Shown here: one piece after another, positions 44,218-55,448 of the stretch
Numbering within the stretch: position 1 is the stretch's first letter
How the letters are laid out: every line of letters begins with the position of its first letter
Assembly: GCA_019752335.1 (NCBI GenBank)
Contig: JAIEMJ010000048.1
Span: 1-64,000, forward strand
DNA: 64,000 bases
From: Bryobacteraceae bacterium
GTDB taxonomy: Bacteria > Acidobacteriota > Terriglobia > Bryobacterales > Bryobacteraceae
Direction: 5' to 3'
Made by a program: the position numbers and the translations under genes
The notes under the pieces: model-generated
Told to the model about the DNA's origin: nothing
The model's database searches: none
The model's input: the letters and a program-made list of their open reading frames with translations, nothing else

Positions 44218-44490
44218 ATTTTTTCCAGTCCCCGCAGTATGCCCGAGGCTTAGCAATTTTCGTAGGCCCAATTTCAGCAGAAATAGTACCTGTAGCCCGA
44301 GCCCTGAGGATGATTTCGTTCCTGGCCGTCCTGGAGCCTTCGATGCGACGGCGCAAGGCGGAAGTTCCAGTCGCAGTGTGGCCGTTTCCAAGTCCCTTTC
44401 GCGCTAAGGAACACGAGGGTGCTAATTCGTGTAAGCTTAGGCTGTTCTTGATTGGCGCCCGAACCATGCTTGTTCCAGGAGAAGTTTTCC
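44218..44490. other. 273-bp divergent intergenic region
   Basis: This gap separates the DUF11-like gene (leftward) from the cytochrome/ankyrin gene (rightward). Beyond the AGGAG ribosome-binding site at ~44477 for the rightward gene, I see no convincing promoter, riboswitch or repeat. The leftward leader is long (>150 nt) and contains several short complementary stretches; a structured leader is possible but not shown. Confidence 0.35.
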
Positions 44491-46713
44491 ATGCGCTTGA
44501 CGATTCTGCCCCTGTGGGGCGCTCTCGCTTTGGCCCAGAGTACGCCTCGGGTCGACTTTGAAAAAGAGGTCCAGCCGATTCTGGCGGAAAAGTGCCACTC
44601 CTGCCACGGAGCCGAAGTACAGCAGAGCGGCCTGCGGCTCGACAAGCGCCAGAACGCGCTGCGAGGCGGCGATTACGGACCCGTCATCGTCCCCGGCAAA
44701 AGCGCCGAAAGCAAACTGATCAAGCGCCTGGTGAATGGCGACGGTGGCCTGCAGATGCCCCCGAGTGGAGCCTTATCTGACGAGGAAATCGCCAAGCTGC
44801 GCACCTGGATTGACCAGGGGGCGGACTTCCGCATCACGGTGACGGACGAAGCTCCCGCCGCGCCGGTGGACCCGCAGCTAGCGGCCTTCATCGCCGCCAC
44901 GCGCGCCAGCAATCTGACGGTGATGCGTCAGATGATCGCCGCGCAGCCTAAGCTCGTTTCGGCGCGCGATAGCGCCCAATCGACGGCATTGCATCATGCG
45001 GCAGGCTTCGGTACGTTAGCGGCGGTGAAACTGCTGCTGGAGAGCGGCGCCGAGGTGAATGCCACGAATCAGCGGCGATCCACGGCACTGCATTGGGCGT
45101 TACCGGACGAAGCCAAGGTCCGCCTACTGGTGGCGCACGGGGCGAAGCTGAATGCGCTAACTTCCGATGGACGGTCACTCGTCTATCAGGCTGCTTCGAT
45201 GGCCAACGCGACGCCGCTGCTGCGCTATCTGCTGGAACAGGGCGTCGCCGCCGATGGCAAGACCGCCAATGGCGGCACGCCGCTGATGGTGGCGGCGCGC
45301 CGCGCGGATTTGTCCGCGATGCGCGCTTTGCTTGAGAAAAACGCCAACGTCAACGCGAAGAATGCGGCGGGCGGCACGGCTTTGATGGCCGCGGCTGCAA
45401 CGGGCAATCCGGCCGCCGTCCGGTTGTTGCTGGAAAAGGGCGCGGCGGTGAACGAGCGCACCAAACGCAACGAGACGGCGCTGGCCGACGCCGCTACCGC
45501 GGGCAACGAAGAGACGGTGAAGCTGCTGCTGGATGCGGGCGCCGAAGTGAATGTGCGGGATGTGCGGGGCTATTCGCCGCTGCTCTACGCCGCCGCTTCC
45601 GACACCATGCCTACCGGTGTGGTGAAGATGCTGCTGGCCAAGGGCGCCGACGTAGAGGCGAAGGGCGACGGCGAAACGGCGCGTCAACTGGCCGCCAAAC
45701 GTGGTGACTCCGAGGTCGCGCGCCTTTTGGGAGTGCCGGCGGAGGAGCGTCGCCGCTTGGGCGTCGCAGCGTTGCCGGAGGGCAGCGGCCAAGCGCGAGC
45801 CATACCGATGGCGGTGACCCCGGCTCTGGGGTTGCTCGAAAAGCAGAGCCATAACTTCATCCGCATCGGCGGCTGCAACGCCTGCCACGCGCAGGACCTG
45901 CCTTCGGCCGCCGCCGCCGTGGCGCGCGACCGCGGCATTCCCGCGCCGCGGACGATTCCGCAGCTTTCCGCCCAGATGCAGGGCAGCAGCGCGGAGCGGC
46001 TGATGGACCTGAATAGCTTCGGCGTCGCCAGTTTGGGTTGGGAGCTCTTCGACTTCGGGATGAACCGCATCCCGCGCGATGCCTACACGGATGCGGTGGT
46101 GCGCTTCGTGCAGGTCTCGCAGTCGGCCGAGGGACATTGGGTGGCGCTCGAAAGCCGCCGGCCGCCGATGAATTCCGGTTCGTTCCAAAGCACGGCGCTG
46201 GCGGTGTATATGCTCAAACACTACGGCCGCCCGGAAGAGTCCGCGGCCAACGCCGCCCGCATCGCCAGGGCTGCGGCGTGGCTCGAAGGAAACCGGGCCA
46301 GCCAGACGCAAGATATGGCCTTTCGCCTGCTGGGACTCGCATGGTCGGGCGGCAACGTCGCGCCGGCCGCGAAGGATCTCGCCGCCGCGCAACGCGCCGA
46401 CGGCGGATGGAGCCAACTCGCCACCATGGGCTCGGACGCCTATGCCACCGGCGAAGCGCTCTACGCCCTGAATGCGGCGGGAGGCCTGCCCGTGACAGGC
46501 GCGGTGTATCAGAAGGGCGTGAAGTACCTGCTACGGACGCAAGCCCCGGACGGCAGTTGGCACGTGGCGTCGCGCTCTATCTGGGTGCAGCCTTACTTCG
46601 AAAGCGGCTTCCCCTACGGACACAACCAGTGGATCTCGGCGGCGGGCACAAGTTGGGCCGCGATGGCGCTATCCCTCGCAGTGGAGCCCCGGCGTCTGAG
46701 CCTGGTGCGTTAG
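44491..46713 (+). CDS. Cytochrome c / ankyrin / terpenoid-cyclase-like fusion protein
   Basis: A 740-aa exported protein. A short signal peptide is followed by a planctomycete-type cytochrome c domain (~15-110) with CHSCH (haem CxxCH) and LQMPPSGALSDEEIAKL. Residues ~130-425 form eight or so ankyrin repeats (TALHHAAGFGTLAAVKLLLESGAEVN-like units). A second haem motif, GGCNACH, lies near residue 467. The last ~230 residues look like an alpha/alpha-barrel of the prenyltransferase/squalene-cyclase fold, with QW-like motifs AQRADGGWSQL and QAPDGSWHV but no DxDD acid motif. AGGAG lies 9 nt before the ATG. Function is unknown; probably a periplasmic redox scaffold. Confidence 0.8.
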   Translation: MRLTILPLWGALALAQSTPRVDFEKEVQPILAEKCHSCHGAEVQQSGLRLDKRQNALRGGDYGPVIVPGKSAESKLIKRLVNGDGGLQMPPSGALSDEEIAKLRTWIDQGADFRITVTDEAPAAPVDPQLAAFIAATRASNLTVMRQMIAAQPKLVSARDSAQSTALHHAAGFGTLAAVKLLLESGAEVNATNQRRSTALHWALPDEAKVRLLVAHGAKLNALTSDGRSLVYQAASMANATPLLRYLLEQGVAADGKTANGGTPLMVAARRADLSAMRALLEKNANVNAKNAAGGTALMAAAATGNPAAVRLLLEKGAAVNERTKRNETALADAATAGNEETVKLLLDAGAEVNVRDVRGYSPLLYAAASDTMPTGVVKMLLAKGADVEAKGDGETARQLAAKRGDSEVARLLGVPAEERRRLGVAALPEGSGQARAIPMAVTPALGLLEKQSHNFIRIGGCNACHAQDLPSAAAAVARDRGIPAPRTIPQLSAQMQGSSAERLMDLNSFGVASLGWELFDFGMNRIPRDAYTDAVVRFVQVSQSAEGHWVALESRRPPMNSGSFQSTALAVYMLKHYGRPEESAANAARIARAAAWLEGNRASQTQDMAFRLLGLAWSGGNVAPAAKDLAAAQRADGGWSQLATMGSDAYATGEALYALNAAGGLPVTGAVYQKGVKYLLRTQAPDGSWHVASRSIWVQPYFESGFPYGHNQWISAAGTSWAAMALSLAVEPRRLSLVR

Positions 46714-46769
46714 CGGAGGCGACGGTCGCAACGCCGCAGAGACGGTAGGCGCTTTCATGGACTCGAAAG

Positions 46770-47453
46770 CTAGCCGCCAAAGCCTTTCATGTCGAAGTGG
46801 GCGTCGGCGAAGCGGATGAAGCCGCCTTCGACGGCGTTCATGCCGCGCACGCTGATGGAGAAGTTGCCGGCGTCGGAGACGCGAATGAGGTCGTTCTCTT
46901 TGAGATACCAGAGGCTGGCCTCCAGATCGCTGACGGTGAGTTCCAGGCCATCTTCGAGTTGCTTCATGCTGAGGGCGGGTTGGCGTGGCTTCAGGATGCG
47001 TTGGCGGTAGCAGACTTCGACGAGCCCGGCGCGGCGGCGCTTCTCTTCGTTGATGTCCAGGCCTTGCATGAAGCGGCCAGGGTCCAGATTCGCCGCGGGC
47101 GGCGCCCCGGTAGCGGGAGTTTCGGTAGCGGATGCTTCAGGGGTGGGTAAGGTATCCTCCAGTACTTTTGCTGTCGAAACGGCGGCGGGCGGTGGCGCAT
47201 CTGTTCGAGTAACCGGTGTTTGAGCAACTGGCTGGGCGAGCCGAAGCTGGTCGTAGGCTGCCCGGCGTTCCGGGTCCAGGAGCGTGGCCGCGGCTTCTTG
47301 GAGCTGAGAAAAGACGCCGGTGGGGTTATTATCTGTAGCCGCCAATTGGTACTTCAGCGATAGGATCTGATGGACGCGTTTGATGGTTTCCATTTCCGCT
47401 TTGGGGCTGACTTGTAAAACTTCATAAAAATCGACAAATTCGACGGCAGGCAT
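46770..47453 (-). CDS. Degenerate J-domain protein with C-terminal winged-helix-like region
   Basis: A 227-aa cytosolic protein. Residues 1-70 resemble a DnaJ J-domain (FVDFYEVLQVSPKAEMETIKR..., LLDPERRAAYDQLR) but the essential HPD tripeptide is replaced (LKYQLAATDNNPTG), so it should not stimulate DnaK in the normal way. A Pro/Ala/Thr linker (~75-120) leads to a C-terminal domain (LVEVCYRQRILKPRQP, LELTVSDLEASLWYLKENDLI) that looks like a winged helix. The ATG at 47453 is preferred over an upstream TTG; GATACT lies about 10 nt before it. Role unknown. Confidence 0.68.
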   Translation of the reverse strand: MPAVEFVDFYEVLQVSPKAEMETIKRVHQILSLKYQLAATDNNPTGVFSQLQEAAATLLDPERRAAYDQLRLAQPVAQTPVTRTDAPPPAAVSTAKVLEDTLPTPEASATETPATGAPPAANLDPGRFMQGLDINEEKRRRAGLVEVCYRQRILKPRQPALSMKQLEDGLELTVSDLEASLWYLKENDLIRVSDAGNFSISVRGMNAVEGGFIRFADAHFDMKGFGG

Positions 47454-47628
47454 GTTAATCAAGAGTATCGGCAGGTTTGGCCCTAAAGATTAACCTGAGG
47501 TATGACGTAGGGACACGCCGTTTGTTCGCCTGTGCGAAAAGAGTAATTCGCCGCCACCGGAGCGGCCAGTTCGCCGTGTGCGCATTTCGGTACTAATACT
47601 ATTTCTCCCGTCTTGTCAAGGGTTTTGC

Positions 47629-47658
47629 TTGACCCTATACCCACTTTCGTCTTAGATT
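47629..47658 (+). promoter_or_regulatory. Promoter of the PilZ gene
   Basis: TTGACC (47629-47634) and TAGATT (47653-47658) are 18 bp apart. The -10 ends only 9 nt before the GTG start at 47668, and no Shine-Dalgarno is present, so the mRNA is predicted to begin at or within 2-3 nt of the start codon. Confidence 0.6.
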
Positions 47659-47667
47659 AACAACACA

Positions 47668-48015
47668 GTGAACGATCAGAGACGCAGCAAACGATTCGAC
47701 CTGAAACTTCCCGTGGAAGTTATCCGGCCCCACCACTCCCCAGCTCATCTGGTTGGCGAGACGTGTAACATCAGCTCCAATGGCGTCCTCTTCAAGACTG
47801 ACCACCCCGTCGAGGTCGGTGAATCGCTCGAATACTACGTAACTCTGCCCACTGCTCCCTCACCCACTGAACGTCTCCGGTTACGCTGTGTCGGCAAAGT
47901 AGTGCGCATCGCTCCCACCAGCCTTTTGTCTTTCGATGACTATGCTTTCGGCGTCACGATGGAACGATACGAATTTATGCGGCAGCGCGTCGCGGCCAAA
48001 GCCACGGCCCTTTAA
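47668..48015 (+). CDS. PilZ-domain c-di-GMP effector
   Basis: A 115-aa single-domain PilZ protein. The c-di-GMP-binding RxxxR is in QRRSKRFDLKLP near the N-terminus and the (D/N)xSxxG motif is NISSNGV. No partner domain is fused. It starts at GTG directly behind a strong leaderless-type promoter. The target is unknown; the glycan operon elsewhere in the window is a possible but unproven client. Confidence 0.85.
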   Translation: MNDQRRSKRFDLKLPVEVIRPHHSPAHLVGETCNISSNGVLFKTDHPVEVGESLEYYVTLPTAPSPTERLRLRCVGKVVRIAPTSLLSFDDYAFGVTMERYEFMRQRVAAKATAL

Positions 48016-48027
48016 GGCCTAAGCGAC

Positions 48028-49206
48028 TTAGCGCAAGAAGCGGGTGAGCCTACCGAGGGCTGCTTCGAGGATGGACAGATCCGAAGCATAACAAAGCCGC
48101 ACCGAGCCTTCGCCACCCGCACCAAACGCCACGCCCGGCGCCATTCCCACCCGAGTCTCTTCGAGTAACTTCCGGCAAAAAGAAAAAGAGTCTTTCAGTC
48201 CGTCGATGCGCGGAAACAGGTAGAACGCACCTTCCGGCCGGGGCACCGTGAGGCCGGGGATTTTCTGTAACTCGCGCAGACAGTAGTCGCGGTTGGTTTG
48301 CAGTTGGCGCAGGATGGCGTCGACGACGGGTTCGCCTTCGCGGAGCGCCGTTTCGGCGGCGCGTTGCGTGAAACTGGCCGCGTGCGAGACGACGAACTCG
48401 TTCAACTCGGCGGCGCGCTGGGCCAGGTCCTGGCGGGCGACGATCCAGCCCAGGCGCCAGCCGGTCATGCAGTAGGTCTTCGAGAAGCTCTGGATGGCGA
48501 TCACGGCGTCTTCACGGGTGGCCAGCCTGAGGATGCTGGGTACGGGCGTACCCAGCGGATCGGCGTAGTTGAGGCGTTCGTAGACTTCGTCCGCCATCAG
48601 CCATAGGCCGTGGCGGCGCGTAAAGTCGAGCAGGCGGCGCTGATCGGCCTCGGTAGCGACCCAGCCTAGGGGATTCGACGGCGATGTGTACAGGAGCAAT
48701 CTGGTGCGATGGGTGACGGCCGCCTCCAGCGCGTCGAAGTCGATGGTGTAGCGGTCGCCGGCGAGAGGCTGCGCGACTTGCACCGCGCGGGCGGAGCACA
48801 TTTCGACGATGGCGCTACCGTTGGGCCAGGCGGGAGTGAGAATCAGGGCCTCGTCGCCGGGGTTCAACACGCAGCGAATCGCGACGTTGAGCGCCTGCAC
48901 GCCGCTGGCGGTGATGACGACCTCGGTGCGGGGATCGAGCGTAACTCGATGATGCGTTTGATAGTAAGTGGCCAGGGCGGCGCGCAGCGAGGGCAAACCG
49001 GCGTTTTCGCTATAGAACGTATAGCCCTCCGCCATGGCGCGTCGCGCGGCGTCCTGAATCAACGTGGGCGTGGGTAAGTTACTTTCGCCAAAATAAAGGC
49101 GAAGCAAAGGCTGCTCCGGATCGGGCGGCAAGGACATCGCCAATTCAGCGATTTCGCGAATCCGCGAGTAAGGGACGGCGGCGGCCGACGAAGCTACCTG
49201 GGCCAC
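48028..49206 (-). CDS. PLP-dependent class I/II aminotransferase
   Basis: A 392-aa fold-type I aminotransferase. NAGLPSLRAALATYY precedes the cofactor-binding ITASGVQALNVAIRCV segment; LMADEVYERLNY and the PLP lysine in SFSKTYCMTGWRLGW follow; the C-terminal GEGSVRLCYA contains the carboxylate-binding Arg. It is closest to AspC/ArAT-like aspartate or aromatic aminotransferases. Its GTG directly follows the purF stop (TAA then GTG), so it is cotranscribed with the purine genes, perhaps supplying aspartate or glutamate (inference). Confidence 0.88.
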   Translation of the reverse strand: MAQVASSAAAVPYSRIREIAELAMSLPPDPEQPLLRLYFGESNLPTPTLIQDAARRAMAEGYTFYSENAGLPSLRAALATYYQTHHRVTLDPRTEVVITASGVQALNVAIRCVLNPGDEALILTPAWPNGSAIVEMCSARAVQVAQPLAGDRYTIDFDALEAAVTHRTRLLLYTSPSNPLGWVATEADQRRLLDFTRRHGLWLMADEVYERLNYADPLGTPVPSILRLATREDAVIAIQSFSKTYCMTGWRLGWIVARQDLAQRAAELNEFVVSHAASFTQRAAETALREGEPVVDAILRQLQTNRDYCLRELQKIPGLTVPRPEGAFYLFPRIDGLKDSFSFCRKLLEETRVGMAPGVAFGAGGEGSVRLCYASDLSILEAALGRLTRFLR

Positions 49207-50614
49207 TTACTTACCGCGCTTCGGTTTCGAAGCCATTAACTCTTCAATATTCACGAGCTGCGTCGGGTAGTTTCCGGTGTAGCAGGCGTAGCAGTAATTC
49301 AGGTTCTGATCGTCGACGGATTCGCGTAATGCGCCGATGGGCAGGTAGGCTAGCGAGTCGGCGCCGATGAATTTGCGTGTCTCCTCAACGCTGCTATTGG
49401 CGGCGATGAGGTCGCCTTTGTTCGGTGTGTCGACGCCGTAGAAGCACGGCGAGATGGTGGGCGGGCAGGAGATGCGCATGTGTACCTCGCGCGCGCCGGC
49501 TTCGCGCACCATGCGGACGATCTTGCGCGAGGTGGTGCCGCGGACGATGGAGTCGTCAATCAGGACGACGCTCTTGCCTTCGAGCAAGTGCCGCACGGGA
49601 TTCAGCTTCAGCTTGACGCTGAGGTCGCGGATGGCTTGGGAGGGCTCAATGAACGTCCGGCCAACGTAGTGATTGCGAATGAGGCCGTGGCGGAAGGGGA
49701 TGTTGGCTTCGGCGGCGAAGCCGAGGGCGGCGAAGACGCCGGAGTCCGGCACGGGGACCACGACATCGGCGGGGGCGGGCGTGTGGCGGGCGAGCAAGCG
49801 CCCCATCATCTCGCGGGACTGGGCGACGGGACGGCCGAAGACGGTGGAATCGGGGCGCGAGAAGTAGACGTGTTCGAAGACGCAATGGGCGGTGTCCCGC
49901 ACCGGCGTATAGTGCTCGCGCGTGACACCCTCCGGCCCGACGATGACCATTTCGCCCGGCTCGACGTCGTTGACGTAGGTGGCGCCGATCAGGTCAAAGG
50001 CGCAGGTTTCGGAGGCAAAGACGTGCGCGGTGGTGCCGTTTTCGAGCTCCATCTGTCCCATGGCCAGCGGGCGGAAGCCATGCGGATCGCGCGCGACGAG
50101 CACGCGGTCGCCGGCGAGCATCACCAGGGAGAACGCGCCTTCCAGCGCCAGCAGCGCCTCGCGCAGCGCGCCGGCCAGCGTCTTTTCCCGCGAGCGGGCG
50201 ACGAGGTGCAGGATCACTTCGGTGTCGGAGGTGGCCTGAAAGATAGAGCCTTCGTCTTCCAACATCTCGCGCAGGGCGGCGGCGTTCGTGATGTTACCGT
50301 TGTGCGCCACGGCGATGGGCCCCTTGTTGCAGATGACGTTGAAGGGTTGAGCGTTCAGCAGGACGGTGTCGCCGGCGGTGGAATAGCGGGTGTGACCGAT
50401 GGCGCTCGAACCGGACAATTGCGCCAGCACGGAAGGCGTGAAGATGGAGCTAACTTCGCCCATGCTCTTCTTGCAGGTGATGTCGCCGTGATTCGCCACG
50501 GCAATGCCCGCGGACTCCTGCCCGCGATGCTGCAACGCATAGAGGCCGTAGTAAGTACACTGGGCGGCGTCGGGCTGGCCGTAGATGGCGAAGACGCCAC
50601 ATTCGTCTTTAAAC

Positions 50615-50625
<11 letters not shown>
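49207..50625 (-). CDS. purF: Amidophosphoribosyltransferase
   Basis: A 472-aa enzyme for the first step of purine synthesis (PRPP + glutamine to phosphoribosylamine). A short propeptide MLDKFKDE precedes the nucleophile Cys9 (CGVFAIYG), an Ntn-hydrolase arrangement. PRPP binding is at [16 protein letters not shown]. Cys residues in ETCAFD and [12 protein letters not shown] match the [4Fe-4S] Bacillus-type enzyme, implying oxygen-sensitive regulation. The ATG at 50625 has AGGAG 8 nt upstream and overlaps the purL end by 11 nt; the longer upstream frame is spurious. Confidence 0.96.
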
Positions 50626-52815
<2,190 letters not shown>

Positions 52816-52819
<4 letters not shown>

Positions 52820-53481
52820 GCTTTGGTGCTCCGCAGCATGGACTCGAAAATGACCCGGCCATCGGTGGAGCCCATGAGAGGGTCGCAGGCGCGCTCCGGG
52901 TGCGGCATCATGCCCATGACGTTGCGCCCGGCGTTGAGGATGCCGGCGATGTCGCGGGCGGAGCCGTTGACGGGCTCAGCGTAGCGGACCACGACGCGGT
53001 CCTCAGCTTCGAGCATGTCGAGCGTGCGCGTGTCGGCGGTGAAGTTGCCTTCGCCGTGCGCGACGGGCAGTCGCAGGTGCTGGCCCAGGGTCGCTGCGGA
53101 GGTGAAGGGCGACTGGGTGGTGGCGACGGTGAGCCGGGGTTGGGCGCAAACGAATTTGAGGCCGGCGTTGCGGAGGAGGGCGCCGGGGAGGAGTCCGCTT
53201 TCGACGAGGATTTGGAAGCCGTTGCAGAAGCCGGCGACGGGTCCGCCGGCGAGGGCGAAGTCTTTGACGGATTGCATGACGGGGGAGAATTTGGCGATGG
53301 CGCCACAGCGGAGATAGTCGCCGTAGGAGAATCCGCCGGGGAGGATGACGGCGTCGACCTGGCGGAGGGTCCGCTCGTCGTGCCATAGGAATTCGGCATG
53401 CTGGCCCAGGTTCGCGGAGGCCGCGTACCAGGCGTCATGATCACAGTTGGAACCGGGGAAAACGACAACACCAAAGCGCAT
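52816..53481 (-). CDS. purQ: Phosphoribosylformylglycinamidine synthase, glutaminase subunit
   Basis: A 221-aa class I glutamine amidotransferase that feeds ammonia to PurL. The catalytic Cys is in [13 protein letters not shown] and the His/Glu pair in [20 protein letters not shown] starts the fold. It is the first gene of the purQ-purL-purF-aminotransferase operon. purS, normally just upstream, is absent, so the small subunit must be encoded elsewhere. Confidence 0.95.
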
Positions 53482-53509
53482 AGTTGGGGATTTAAGAACC
53501 GGAGCCTCG

Positions 53510-53515
53510 ATTGTA
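53510..53515 (-). promoter_or_regulatory. Candidate -10 of the pur operon
   Basis: Reading leftward, TACAAT lies 28 nt before the purQ ATG. A good -35 is not evident (TTGGGG at 15-bp spacing is the best). No purine riboswitch or PurR-type palindrome was recognised in the 226-bp gap 53482-53707. Confidence 0.35.
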
Positions 53516-53707
53516 GCAAGACACTAACAACCCCAACCCACCTCTTTTGGTTGGCTTGTCCGACGCGCCAACAAAACATTCGTAATCAGAGGGTTACGGC
53601 GGAGGGGCATCCTTGGGAGGCCGATTGGCGTAGGGTTAGCCTCGACTTTCTACATTTTCTTTGAAAATAAGTGAGAATTTTCCCGCCGGAAACCCACTAT
53701 TCATTGG

Positions 53708-54451
53708 ATGCCGAACGCACCCAAACCCAAAGCCCGACTGTCCGCCGCCCCGCCCCGGAAGCGCGACTGGGTGATCGGGCGTTGTTACCACGTGTACCAG
53801 CGCGGATCCCGCAAGCAGAACGTTTTTAGCACGCAAGCTGAGCTCGTCGGCTACCTCAACCAATTCGACCGCCTCGCTCGGCGCTGCCAAGTGCACGTCC
53901 ATGCCTTCTGCTTGATGTCGAACCACGTCCACTTCCTGCTGGAGCCCCGCCAAACGTGGGGCATTTCGCGCTTGATGCAGCAGCTGCAGTCGCACTACGC
54001 GCGCGGGGTCCATCGAGGGATGAACGTCACCGGGCACCTATGGCGCAATCACTTCCACGCCAAACCCATCAAAGGCGACGCCCAATACCGGGCGACCCTC
54101 CTCTATATCGAGCAGAATCCGACCGCCGCCGGCATCGCTAAACGCGCCCATCGCTACGAGTATTCGAGCGCCCCCGCCCACACCGCCAACGACCCCGTCT
54201 ATCGGCTCGCCTTTAAGCACCACCGCGCCACGGTCCGCCTCTATCTCACCGATTGGCGCAAGAAATTCCCCGGCCACGCCGACTGGCCCGCGCACCTGCG
54301 CAGTCCCCAAGACGAAGACTTTGCTGACATCGAACGCGTCCTCGGCCAGGATCGCCTCCACCCGCTCGACCCGAAGGCTTTACCCGAGTGTCAGCCTCTC
54401 ACGAAAGCGGCCGGGGCCAATCCAACCCCAGCCGCTCCCAATGATTCATGA
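53708..54451 (+). mobile_element. REP-associated tyrosine transposase (RAYT, Y1/HUH type)
   Basis: A 247-aa Y1 transposase of the RAYT group related to IS200/IS605 TnpA. It has the N-terminal RCYHVYQRGSRKQNVF strand, the HUH motif in CLMSNHVHFLLEP, and the likely catalytic Tyr in MQQLQSHYARGVHRG, followed by WRNHFHAKPI and LLYIEQNPTAAG. RAYTs are single-copy domesticated enzymes that spread palindromic REP sequences. No exact copy of the window's REP arms flanks the gene, so the link is inference. The C-terminal ~70 residues extend beyond the core. Confidence 0.88.
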
Positions 54452-54610
54452 GACCTTCGAAGGGTCAGTAGGCAGCTTTCGGGAGGCCAGCGTGCGTGTC
54501 CTCCGGAAGTGGTCACCTGTGCGCCGGCCTTCGCCAAAACTTGGTCAGGGCTGGCCGGCGCCTCAAGGAGTTGTGTAAGGCCGCGCTATACTCACTGGCA
54601 GCAACTCAGC

Positions 54611-55255
54611 ATGCTCCATCAACTCATCAAGATCTGGTTCGAATGGTCCCGCGACATGGGCTATGTGGGAGTTTTCCTCATGATGGCGCTCGAGAGCACG
54701 ATCGTCCCGGTGCCGTCGGAAATCATCATGCCACCGGCCGGCTACTGGGCAGCGCAAGGGCAGATGTCACTGGTGGGGGTGATCCTGGCCGGGGGGCTCG
54801 GCTCGACTTTCGGTTCCGCGCTCTGCTATTGGTTCTCCCGCACGGTCGGCCGCGCCGTATTGCTCCGCTACGGCAAGTGGCTCCTGCTGCCGCCCGAGCG
54901 CCTGGAACTCGCCGAACGCTGGCTAAACGACTTCGCCACGGGCGGCGTCTTCCTCGCCCGCCTGCTACCGGTGGTCCGCCACCTGATCGGCTTCCCGGCT
55001 GGCCTGGTGCGGATGCCGTTCCTGCCCTTCCTGCTCGTTACTTTCGTGGGCTCGACGTTGTGGTGCTCGATCCTCGCTGTCTTTGGCGCCCGCACGATCG
55101 GCAGCCAACCGGGCCTGATTGACGATCCCGAAGCCCTGATGCAAGCCGTGAAGGGCAATCTCTTTTGGTTCATTCTGCTTGTGGCGGGTCTGGGAGCCGG
55201 TTGGCTCTTCGTGAAGTGGTTCGGCCAACGGGGTCGCACTGCGGGCGCTCGTTAG
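54611..55255 (+). CDS. DedA/VTT-family membrane protein
   Basis: A 214-aa protein with about five hydrophobic segments. Family motifs: ALESTIVPVPSEIIMPPAGY (re-entrant acidic segment), GSTFGSALCYWFSRTVGR, and FLARLLPVVRHLIGFPAGLV...FLLVTFVGSTLW. Some DedA proteins flip undecaprenyl phosphate or phospholipids and protect membrane potential. The ATG at 54611 is chosen at the start of the first amphipathic helix; TATACT at 54587-54592 may be the -10 of a short leader. Confidence 0.87.
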   Translation: MLHQLIKIWFEWSRDMGYVGVFLMMALESTIVPVPSEIIMPPAGYWAAQGQMSLVGVILAGGLGSTFGSALCYWFSRTVGRAVLLRYGKWLLLPPERLELAERWLNDFATGGVFLARLLPVVRHLIGFPAGLVRMPFLPFLLVTFVGSTLWCSILAVFGARTIGSQPGLIDDPEALMQAVKGNLFWFILLVAGLGAGWLFVKWFGQRGRTAGAR

Positions 55256-55342
55256 CGTTTTCGTAAACGTAATCTTATCATTTGCTTACGATGCCGAGCG
55301 GCGCAAAACCACCGCCAATCGATGGTTTTTCGAGTCTCCTCC

Positions 55343-55376
55343 TTCTATCTTATAGATAGAAATGACTTTATAGTCA
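55343..55376. promoter_or_regulatory. Paired inverted repeats upstream of a secreted protein gene
   Basis: Two adjacent AT-rich dyads: TTCTATC/GATAGAA (55343-55349 / 55355-55361, 5-nt spacer) and TGACT/AGTCA (55363-55367 / 55372-55376, 4-nt spacer). They lie about 75 bp upstream of the start at 55449 and may be operator sites. Confidence 0.4.
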
Positions 55377-55448
55377 CGTCGGACAAACAGAAACAGACAA
55401 GCAGAAACAGGGTGGCATCGCGGGCGCACAAGGTATACAATGCCCGGC

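Noticed and set aside
44218-44490. Possible c-di-GMP-type riboswitch in the leader of the DUF11-like gene
   Set aside because: I looked for the conserved GEMM core and could not align it; only generic short complementarities are present.
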